Shown: positions 54,105 through 64,000 of the stretch, piece after piece
Numbering within the stretch: the stretch's first letter is position 1
Layout of the letters: each line of letters begins with the position of its first letter
Assembly: GCA_021234155.1 (NCBI GenBank)
Contig: JAJEKV010000022.1
Coordinates: forward strand, 7,020,132 to 7,084,131
DNA from: Isoetes taiwanensis
Lineage: Eukaryota; Streptophyta; Lycopodiopsida; Isoetales; Isoetaceae
Direction of reading: 5' to 3'
Length of the DNA: 64,000 nucleotides
The notes under the pieces: model-generated
Databases searched by the model: none
What the model was told of the DNA's origin: nothing
The model's input: only the letters and a program-made list of their open reading frames with translations
Position numbers and translations under genes: made by a program

Positions 54105-57100
54105 TGTTGGAGCCTACGTGGCATGTTTGAGCCACCTTGGCATGTCTAAGCCTAGGTGGCATGTTGGAGTCTAGGTGTCATGTTGGAGCCTAGGTGGCAT
54201 GTTGGAGTCTAGGTGGCGTGTTTGAGCAATCTTGGGATGTTTGAGCCACCTTGACATGTTGGAGCCTAGGTGGCATGTTGGAGCCCACGTGGCATGTTTG
54301 AGCCACCTTGGCATATTTGGGCCTAGGTGGCATGTTGGAGCCTAGATGGCACGCTGGCATGTTTGAGCCACGTTGGCATGTTAGGTGGCATGTTGAAGCC
54401 CATGTGGCACTCCAAGTGGTGACATGGCATGCCAAGAAAGCAAGGCCAAGTTTTGACTAGGTCAAAAATGAAAAGATGTCCATCTCTGGTCTTTTCATTG
54501 GGTGATGTTGGCAAATTTTGGATGACATGGCTAGATGGTGGTGACATGGACATGATGACTAGGACTCTATGCAAGAAATATGATAACCTTTGAAATTTTT
54601 GGTAGAGGAGTTTGGCAAGGAATAGAATAAAGGGATCTGAAGAACTTAAAGCGCTGACACACTTCCCCAACTCGAACCAGGCCAGGACTTTGCGCAGCTT
54701 TCTCACCAGAGGGGAGAGGCCAGACCCCAGGAGATGGACCTCAGAAAGGTTGTCGGAGACCTTTCCTATCGGGCCTTTCCTCCAGGAGGGCAAATGCCAA
54801 TTCCCCCCTCCCCTCGGGAGCTCAATTTTTCCTATCCGACAAGTTGAATCCGTCATTCAAGTAACACCGCCTCGAAAGCGGGCTCAAAAATCCAAGATCC
54901 GTCCGGAGAACTTATCACACCACGGTAAGCGTGCTCGGCAGTTGACCGCATAGAAAACCAAGTGTTTTGTTGTTCTGGGCAAAGACAAAAAGGCTTTGGA
55001 ATGGAGATTTGACTTCCCCATGTCGTCCGGAATGGCTTAAATTACCCGAGTGGACCAAATACATGGTCATTTTGGCAACGAAAAGAAACATGAACCCTCT
55101 ACATAGCGGTATTCCGCAGCCCACCTCCAAGGCCAATTGACTACTGAACGTGTCGATCCAAAACGTAAACCCCCGTGGCCTTGCCGGGTTATTGTAGGGT
55201 TTACGTTACGGGAGGTCGAAGTTTTATTGGCCCACTTGAGACATGGTGAAGTCTGCAGTTGAAAACAAGAAGCAATAGAAACCTAATTTAAATGGGGTTT
55301 GGATTTAGGCGAGGGCTTTCCTACCGGTGCTCCTCGGGGAGGGCAAATGCCAATGCCTCCCTTCCGGGGAAACCCGCTTTCCCTATCCGGACCGTTGAAT
55401 TCTCCATTCAAGTAACTTGCTTCGGCGAGGTTCAAAAATTCAAAATAAATAGGAGAACATATCAAACCGCAAAGTGTCTGCGATTCGTAGTGTAGAAACC
55501 AAGTGTTTTGTCGTTTCGCAATCTGAAGGCACGGAATGGAGATTTGACTTAGCCATGTCGTGCAAAAACAAAGAAATTACTCTAGGGACCAAGTTACACG
55601 GTCATTTTTTTGCAAAGAAAAGAAACACGAACTCTCTACATGGCAAGATTACGCACCCTCCGCTAAGGCCAATTCACTACTTAACGTGTTGGACATGAGC
55701 TACTTTGGCGCTTCACAGGCGGGGGTGGTCTTACGCCCACGAAACTTGGTCTCGTGGTAATGTCGATGTTTTCGAGTCCGTTGGCGAGTCGGATCACGGT
55801 CCAGGGGTGGGATAGTTGCCCGTCAGTGGCGAGGACCTTCCGAGAGAGGACCTTTGGGTGAGCGCTACGGAAGGTTTTACGGCTCGCGTCTTACGGGCGC
55901 CAACGCCCTCCCACTACCTCATGACATTGTGCAAGATCCCGGTCCAATCGACTAGGGTATGGCCTCCCCAAGCGTAAACCCCCATTGCCTTGCGGGTTAT
56001 TGAAGGGTTTACGTTATGAAGGTCGAAGTTTTATAGGGGTTGCACTTGAGACATGGTCGAGAAGCCGCGATTGAAAACAAGAAGCAATAAGAAACCGGCG
56101 AAATGGGGTTTGGATTTACCCGAGGGTGTTTTCCTACTAGTGCTCCTCGTGAGGGCAAATGTCAATCCCTCCCTTCCCGGAACCCGGTTTCCCTATCCGA
56201 CCGTTGAATCCATGCTTCAAGTAACTTGCTTCGTGCAGGTTCAAAAAAATTCAAGATCTATCCGGGAGAACATATCAAACCCCAAAAGTGTCTGCGATCG
56301 ACCATGTAGAAACCCAAGTGTTTTGTCGTTCGGGCAAGTTACAAAGGCTCGGAATGGAGATTTGACTTTGCCATGTCGTCAAAACAGCCCGAAATTACCC
56401 TAGGGACCAAGTTACACGGTCATTTTTTGCAGCAAAAGAAACACGAACCCTCTACATGGCAGTATTCTGCACCCTCTGCTAATGCCTATTCACTACGAAC
56501 GTGTTGGACATGAGCTACTTTGGCGCTTCACGGCGGAGGTGGTCTTACGCCAACCGAAACTTGGTCTCGAGGGTAATGTCGATGTTTCGAGTCCGTTGAG
56601 AGTCGGATCACAGTCCTGGGGTGGGAGAGTTGCCCTTTCATGGCCAGGGACCTTCCAGAGAGGACCTTTGGGTCGGCTATACGGAAGGTTTTAGGGCTCC
56701 GTCTTCTGGCGTCAACGCCCTCCCACTACCTCATGACATTGTGCAAGATCCCTCGATCCAATCTGACTAGGGTATGGTCTCCAAAGCGTAAACCCATGCG
56801 GCCTTGCCCCGGGTTATTGTAGGGTTTACGTTCTGCAGGCATGAGGCGAGCCCCGAGCCAACCCCTTTAGGAGACCACCGGGTGCATTAACGCCCTACTA
56901 GGGAGTGGAGCTAGCTTTGCTTCTCCCGTGGTCACATGTATACCACCCAGCAGTCCCTAGTGTCGCTATTCTCACTTCAATCTTCTACCGGGGGCCTCGG
57001 GGTGAACCCCAAGTATCTTGTTCTCGCAGGCTAGTCCAAGCCGGGCCGAGGGCCGGCCTGGACTCCCACTCAGGAATCGAGGCGGCTCGCCAATGGACGG

Positions 57101-58689
57101 GAACATCCCCATTACCTAGGGGACCAAGTTCGCGGGCGTAAGACCACCCCTCTCCAAGAAACGCCAAAGTAGGTCGTTTTACTACACACTTGTAGTCAAT
57201 TGGCATGGAGGTGGATCTTTGAATACCTCCTAGTGAGGGGGTAAGTGATTGATCCCCCCGGGAAAACTCGCCGTGGAACTTGTCCCCTAGGGTAATTTGG
57301 CCCCGTTCAGGACGACGGCCAGGGAGGTCGGATCGCCAATCCGGGGCCCTCCTCCATGCCCCAAAAATAAAAAAACGTGGTCTAAAGCCCCTGTCAAGGC
57401 CAACGGTGGCCATCCCAATAAAAATCGAGGGTCTAAAAACTCATCAGGAAATACCGGGGATTTTCCTATACTCGAGGCCACTTGGCAAGCCACCTGGCTG
57501 AAAACCAGGATTTTTTGCCCCATGCATTAATTATGAATTTCCGACATAAACACAAAAGAAAAGCATGGAGATAAAAATTCGGGTCTCAAAAAAGGTGAAA
57601 TCTTGATGTGCAGCATGACATGCACACGCAAGAGAAAAATGCACCGGCAATAGAAGCACAAGCAGCAGGCATGAGACGAAGCCCGAGCCAACCCCTTAGG
57701 AGACCACCCGGGTGGGTGAACGCCCTACTAGGGAGTGGAGCTAGCTTTGCTTCTCCGTGGTCACATGTATACCACCTAGCAGTCCCTAGTCTTTGCTATT
57801 CTCACTTCAATCTTCTACCCGGGGCCTCGTGGTGAACCCCAAGTATCTTGTTCTCGCAGGCTAGTCAAGCCGGGCCGAGGGCCGGGCCTGGACCCCACTC
57901 AGGAATCGAACGGCCCGCCAATGAACCCGGAACATCCCCATTACCTAGAGGACCAAGTTTAGGTAGGTGGGAAGACCACCCCCTCTCCAAGAAACGCCAA
58001 AGTAGGTCGCTTACTACACACTTGTAGTCAATTGGCATGGAGGTGGATTTGAATACCTCCTAGTGAGGGGTAAGTGATTGATCCCCCAGGAAAACTCGCT
58101 GTGGAACTTGTCCCCTAGGGTAATTTCACCGCTTCGGACGACGCGGGCGAGGTCGGATCGCCAATCCGGCCTCCTCCATGCCCCAAAAATCGAAAACGTG
58201 GTCTAAACCTTGCCGGGGCCAGCCGCCATCCCAATAAAAATCGAGGGTCTAAAACTCATCCGGAAATACCGGGGATTTTCCTATATACTCGGGGCCACTT
58301 GGCAAGCCAGCTGGCTGAAAACCAGGATTTTCCCCGCCCCATGCATTAATTATGAATTTCCTGAGCATAAACACAAAGAAAAGCCACGGATAAAAATCCG
58401 GGTCTCGAAAAGGTGAAATCTTGGCAGGATGTAAAGATGACGCTGCAGATAATGCAAAAAAAAACCGCACCAACATATATACCTTTCGGAGACTCCCCTT
58501 CACAAGAAGGGGCGCGGCCGAGGTGCTGCCCGGTGTTTCTGCACATCAAGGTCCATGTCACCATCATCTAGCCATGTCACCTAAAATTTGCCAACATCAC
58601 CCAATGAAAAGACCAAAGATGGACATCTTTGGTTTTGGCCTAGTCAAAACTTGACCTTGCTTACTTGGCATGCCATGTCACCACTTGGG

Positions 58690-60268
58690 GTGCCTAGGTG
58701 GCATGCTTGAGACTAGGTGGCATGCATGAGCCACCTTGGCATGTTGGAGCTGCGCATGGCATGTTGGAGCCACCTTGGCATGTTGGAGCCCACGTGGCAT
58801 TATGGAGTCCACGTGGCATGTTTGAGCCACCTTGGCATGTTGGAGCCCTAGGTGGCATGTTTGAGCCCACCTTGGCATGTTTGGAACCACGGCATGTTTG
58901 AGCCGGGTGGCATGTTGGAGCCTAGATGGCATGTTTGAGCCACCCTAGGAATGTTGGAGCCTAGGTGGCATGTTGGAGCCCACGTGGCATATTTGAGCCA
59001 CCTTGGCAAGTTGGAGCATAGGTGGTATGTTGGAGCCCGGCGTGGCATGTTTGAGCACGTTGGAGCCTAGGTGGCATGTTTGAGCCATTTTGTCATGTTG
59101 CATGTTTGAGCCACCTGACCCTAGGTGGCATGTTTGAGCCACCTTGGCATGTTTGGAGCCTAGGTGGCATGTTGGAGCCACCTTGGCATGTGGGGAACCA
59201 CCTTGGCATGTTTGAGCCTAGGTGGCATGTTTGAGCCACCTTGGCATGTTGGAGCCCACGTGGCATGTTTGAGCCACCTTGGCATGTTTGAGCCGCGTTG
59301 GAGCCCTAGGTGGCATGTTTGAGCCACCTTGGCATGTTGGAGCCACCTTGGCATGTTGGAGCCTAGGTGGCATGTTGGAGACCATGGCATGTTTGAGCCA
59401 CCTTGCCATGTTAGAGCCTAGGTGGCATGTTGGAGCCCTGTGGCGTGCTTGAGCCACCTTGGCATGTTTGGAGCCCACGTGGCATATTTGAGCCACCTTG
59501 GCAAGTTGGAGCATAGGTGGCATGTTAGAGCCAGCGTGGCATGTTTGAGCATGTTGGAGCCTAGGTGGCATGTTGAGCCACCTTGGCGCGTGGCATGTTG
59601 GGGCCACGTGGCATGTTTGAGCCCTAGGTGGCGGGGTTAGAGCCCACGGTGGCATGTTGGAGCCTAGGTGGCATGTTTGAGCCAACTTGGCATATTTAAG
59701 CCTAGGTGGCATGTTGTGAGCCACCTTGGCATGTTGGAGCCTAGGTGGCATGTTTGAGCCCACATTGGCATGTTTGAGCCACCTTGGCATGTTTGAGCCT
59801 AGGTGGCATGTTGGAGCCCTAGGTGGCATGTTTGAGCCCACCTTGGCATGTTTGAGGCCACGGCATGTTTGAGCCTAGGTGGCATGTTGGGAGCCCCTGG
59901 GTGGCATGTTTGAGCCACCTTGGCATGTTTTGAGCCTAGGTGGCATGTTGGAGCCACCTTGACATGTTGGAGCCTAAGTGAGCACATGGCATGTTTGAGC
60001 CTATGTGGCATGTTTGAGCCGCCTAGGAATGTTGGAGCCTAGGTGGCATGTTGGAGCCCACGTGGCATATTTGAGCCACCTTGGCAGGTTGGAGCATAGG
60101 TGGTGGCATGTTGGAGCCCCTGCATTGGCATGTTTGAGCACGTTGGGCCCTGGGTGGCATGTTTGAGCCATTTTGTCATGTTGGAGCCTAGGTGGCATGT
60201 TGGAGCCACCTTGGCATGTTTGAGCCTAGGTGGCATGTTAGAGCCACCTTGGCATGTTGGTGCCCACG
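58690..60268. repeat. GGCATG array, duplicate copy
   Basis: Second copy of the array at 46676-48246, with gains and losses of single units and an extra 'tgcatgtttgagccacc' near 59099. Confidence 0.9.
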
Positions 60269-61010
60269 TTATGCAAAAATAGGTGTTAAGTAATTGAAGT
60301 AGTTGAAGTAACTTGTGTTACATGGAATACTAGTATAAGAACATGTGATGGAGTGCGTGCATCACATGTAGCAAATCAAGTACTCGTCCCTACCACTATA
60401 AAGACCAGGTGATATGGAAGGATAGAACATGTAGAGAATCAAGTACTCTTTCCTACTTCTATAAAGACATGTGAGAATAGAAGTATTACACATGTCGTAA
60501 TTCATGTATTCTTTCCTACAATGCCTTAGCAAATAAAGTACTCGTCCTACTACTATAAAGACATGTGACATGGAAGCATATGACATGTAGAGAATCAAGT
60601 ATTCTTCGGGGCTTCTATAAAGACATGTGACAATAGAAGTATTACACATGTCGTAATTCATGTATTCTTTCTACAATGCCTTAGCAAATAAAAGTACTCG
60701 TCCCTACTACTATAAAGACATGTGAATGGAAGTATAGGACATGTAGAGAATCAAATATTCTTTCTTACATCTATAAAGACATGTGACAATAGAATTATTA
60801 GACATGTAGAAATTCAAGTACTCTTTCCCTACGATTGGATTGTATTATAAAATGACATGTCACAATAGAAGAAACTACAAAACAAGATTGGATGTTTTAG
60901 TCCTTTGAAAAGAACACCATTATCGAACAAAACCATACCTTCACAAATCCACATGTAGGATTCTTTGAAAGCAGGACATGTAGACCTACCAAAACCCGAT
61001 GTTTTCAACG

Positions 61011-61036
61011 GTGGACCAAAAACCGGGGTGAGTGTG
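61011..61036. repeat. Duplicated right terminal repeat of the CACTA-type element
   Basis: Same 26-bp end as 48992-49017, followed by GTG and then the LTR sequence at 61040. This copy has no matching left end in the window, so it arose by duplication rather than by an independent insertion. Confidence 0.9.
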
Positions 61037-61497
61037 GTGGCTAGTATAGCTTGGGAATTCTAGGGTAGCGCCCCTGTTGGGCACTTGTAGTGTTTATTTC
61101 TTCTGCTCTCTCTGTGCTTTACTTGTAGGAACTAACCCTTGATTGTAAAGGTGAGTTCTCTTTATTTACGATCTTTGGTTTTTCTCTTTAAAGGATGGAT
61201 TGATAGTTCTTTGCATAGCTTTACTCCGGAAATGGGGGGGAATAAGGGGGTAGAGACCTGCGAGCCATGTTAGTAGTATACTCCTAGGTTGATCCACGTA
61301 TTTCCCACTAGATGCGGCACGTGTACAAGAGACCACCGAGTCGTGGATGCTATGGAGTGACTTAGCACCAAACAAGGGACCACAGTGGTGAAGTGGGGGT
61401 GGGGTCTTGCTGCGAACATAAAGGCTCCCGAGACTCCTCTGGTGGACTAGGCCTAATAGCCGGCCCGGTGAGCTAAGCGATCCAGGCCGGGTATGGG
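61037..61497 (+). repeat. Duplicated LTR fragment
   Basis: Copy of 49018-49474 and broken at the same base ('gtatggg' followed by 'tatgttcaag'), showing that the LTR truncation preceded the duplication. Confidence 0.88.
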
Positions 61498-62101
61498 TAT
61501 GTTCAAGTAAACAATCACATGGAATAATCACAAAAGATGAACAATCACATGTAAAGATGAACTATCATACATTGTCTCACATGGATATATTATTATTTGT
61601 TGTGTTATATGCTGATCACACTCAACTCTTTACTATCTCAATTAGAATAAACATAGACACAGCAGCAAAGATAGAGTCATGACAAATAAAGAACGTGGAG
61701 AAATAAAGAACGAAGAAAGTCTGCAAATTTAGAATTACAATGTTGCAAATATTTGACTTCCAAGAAAGAATATGAGTGTGGGAAAGTTAAAATCACGTCG
61801 CCAATGGTTATCAAATCCTTCATAAAATCCAACATAATACTTAGGCCGAAGGCCTTTAGTCAATGCATTGGCATTGAGCTTGGTTTGGTAGTGGAGGAGT
61901 ATTATCATTATTATTTTGTAGAGATTAAAACTGGAGCAAAAGGAAAGAGCTTTGGTTATTAAAGATGCATATTGATTAAGGAAGGAATCGTGAAGTAAAA
62001 CAAATCGAGGTCATCTCACCATTCTCTTGAACATCATCAACACATTCTTGCCTTATGCGCGGTCTTAACTTATGCCCAGCAACGCTGGGCACCGTTACTA
62101 G
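61498..62101 (+). mobile_element. Duplicated Helitron-type sequence
   Basis: Copy of 49475-50078, ending with hairpin GCCCAGC-AAC-GCTGGGC (62074-62090) and CTAG (62098-62101). Nearly identical to copy 1. Confidence 0.7.
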
Positions 62102-64000
62102 TATGCATTAAAAATCTACTTACTTAAAATGTGTTTGGGGGTGGATGTCCTCTTTTTTCCGGCCGCCTGTGTACATCGAAATCCGGCAAAAAAGCGAAAT
62201 TTTGGAATCCCAAAATCAAAATCCGGCAAGAAGGTAATTTTCGTCACCCCTTTTTTTTTCTCTCTTAAAAGGTGTTAAAAGACGTTATGTTAAATATAAG
62301 CGTTAGGTTATAATTTTAGGTTACACACTCAAACTCCGGCCTTCCCTTTCTTCCACGACTCTCCTCCTCTATTTTCTTCCACCATCTTAAAATGCCAAAG
62401 CAGGCCGCAGTAGCTTCAGGCGCACAAAGAAGCTCAAGAATGCCCAGCTAAGTTGCTTCATCGGATTCTGGCGCCCAGCGAAGTTGCTTGAGGTAAAAAA
62501 TTTCCATCCCTTCTTTCACTGTTCTTTCCTTTGCAAGCAAAGGCGCAGACCTCTTACAGGGATGGATTTTTCAGAAATAGAAACCGGTATTGTCCAGGAA
62601 CAATCCTTCCAGGTTTGCATTTGGAGATTTGCTTGAAAAGCAGAATGGCTTTTGCTCGACATTTTTAACTCTGTTTAACAGGTATCAAGGCAGAGCTTGG
62701 GTATCAGGATAGAGCTTGGAGCCCAGATTTGAGGGCAGTGCTTGAGCTTTGAAAGGTAAATCCACAAGTCCGTAACTTCCAGGTTTTTTAGAATGGTTTT
62801 TAAGGTCGGAATGATTAGGGTCGAAATGGTTTTTTAGAGTGGTCGTGGTCGAAATGGTTCAATCTGCCAAAAAAAATCTCCCCTTTTTTCATTTTGCTGG
62901 CCGTTTCTGTAGAAACAGACCAATTTTGCATAGAGGCCCTTGCAGCTTGCGTTCTTCAGTCCGGCAGCAGACCTTCTCCTTCGCCTAAACACAGTTCAGC
63001 TCATCTTCTTCTCGGGTCTCCGGAATTCTAAGGTATTTTTCCGCATTCAAAATGGCCCTAAATCTTGCAAAATCCGCTTCCTTGATGCCTAAATCACTAC
63101 CAGAGTGCTCCATCTAAGGTTTATATGTATGATTTGTTTCCTCATCTAAGGTTTCGACATGCAGGCCAAACATATTTTTCTTGCTTACAATTAGTTATCT
63201 GCTCCAGCAAGAAATACGAGGTAACATCATGCATTAGAACACACCATTTATCAACAGTGTCTTATGAAAATATAGTAGGCCAGCATCATATCAGAAAAAT
63301 TCTTAGATAGACAAAGTTGAACAATTGAGAGCTCTTAGAGATTTTGAAAGAAAAACGGGTTTGAGCATGTTACAAGATGCATTATCTGTTGTTTTTCCTT
63401 TAATCCATCACCTTTTGGCCATTTCTTTTATCTAGCAGAGAGCTTTTAGAGTTTTCGTAAGGAAAACGGATTTGGGCATGTTGCAAGGTGCATTTTTTGT
63501 TGTTTTCTTTTAATCCATCACCTTTTGTTCATTTTTTTAATCCAGAAGCATGTCCATGCGTAATCTGGCATTTGGTTTGCTAGCAGGAAATTTTTTGGTC
63601 TAGATTAAGTTGTAGTAATTGAAGCAGAGTTCATGCTGGCTCCGTTGGTGCATGGCAGAGATATTCAATCTGGTATGTCTATTATTTAAAGTTCCAGTTT
63701 GCTGAAAAAAATTGCTTAGATTACAGAGGCTTTTTTTTTCTTTTTGTGGGCACTGTTCAGCTCCATGCAAGCTAACAAATTGTGGTTCAAGGATGTTGGC
63801 CTATCGAAGGCATTTCATCAAAAGGGATGCAAATTTAAGGAGCTGGTGATATAAAATCCAATTTGCCTTTTTTGTTCCATTCACAATGCTTTGGTTCTAA
63901 TTCCTGTTTGCTATTCCTGCAGGAAAATTAGCATTTAATTTTTGCTCTTAGTGTAGCAGAGATGCACTCCTCTTCATGTCTCTAACTATTATTACCAGAC
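62102..64000. other. Duplicate of the second Helitron-type region, cut by window end
   Basis: Corresponds to 50079-51970. The candidate captured exon (63052-63219) is frameshifted here near 63101. No other gene is recognised. Confidence 0.6.

Larger units (their letters stand above)
54105..64000. repeat. Tandem segmental duplication, unit 2 (cut by window end)
   Basis: Direct copy of 42075-51970, continuing out of the window. Contents map one to one: array 54105-54410, left block 54612-56820, right block 56825-58400, right array 58690-60268, subterminal repeats 60360-60890, CACTA-type right end 61011-61036, GTG and LTR fragment 61037-61497, Helitron end 62074-62101. Copy 2 differs from copy 1 by many short changes concentrated in GC-rich parts; AT-rich stretches such as 61560-62110 against 49540-50090 are almost identical. 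Confidence 0.92.

Overview
This window reads as a transposon-rich stretch of a large land-plant genome. Plant hallmarks are an intact F-box gene, a decayed BAHD acyltransferase, a chromodomain Ty3 retrotransposon primed from initiator tRNA-Met, a CACTA-type transposon and Helitron 3' ends. The species and clade cannot be fixed from the sequence. Only one gene in 64 kb looks intact: the F-box gene at 2613-3953. Nearly everything else is mobile DNA, its debris, or fragments of host genes.

Layout. 1-662 is the end of a Ty3 LTR of the family seen complete further on. 662-2164 holds a GC-rich foldback repeat and phased palindromes. The F-box gene follows. 4.7-25.5 kb is AT-rich and contains small terminal-inverted-repeat elements, SINE-like insertions, palindromic TATAAATTTATA arrays, a short element with direct terminal repeats, decayed Ty3 and LINE reverse transcriptases, the 3' end of an unidentified gene split by a Mutator-like insertion, and the BAHD pseudogene. 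25,507-37,483 is the body of a chromovirus. Its 3' LTR is cut at 37,483 by an 11.5-kb CACTA-type element (37,484-49,017, GTG target duplication) and resumes at 49,021. Helitron-derived sequence follows. From 42,075 to the window end the sequence is present twice, as a tandem duplication with a 12,030-bp period.

The most notable object is the chromovirus. Between its primer-binding site and gag it carries about 3.6 kb of extra reading frames. The first frame ends in an unmistakable histone H3 fold (28,917-29,132: 71 open codons, only about nine differences from the plant H3 consensus as I recall it). The start of the same frame has an H2B-like pattern, and the end of the second extra frame has an H2A-like pattern. 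A retrotransposon that carries one or several core histones next to a chromodomain integrase is the candidate undescribed system here. H3 is solid; H2B-like and H2A-like are tentative; H4 is not established.

Order of events read from the nesting: the chromovirus inserted, the CACTA element inserted into its 3' LTR, other insertions or rearrangements truncated the distal LTR, and then the 12-kb tandem duplication formed. Many frame breaks and copy-to-copy differences lie at CAG/CTG/CCG-type sites, so part of the apparent decay may be sequencing error in methylated repeats.
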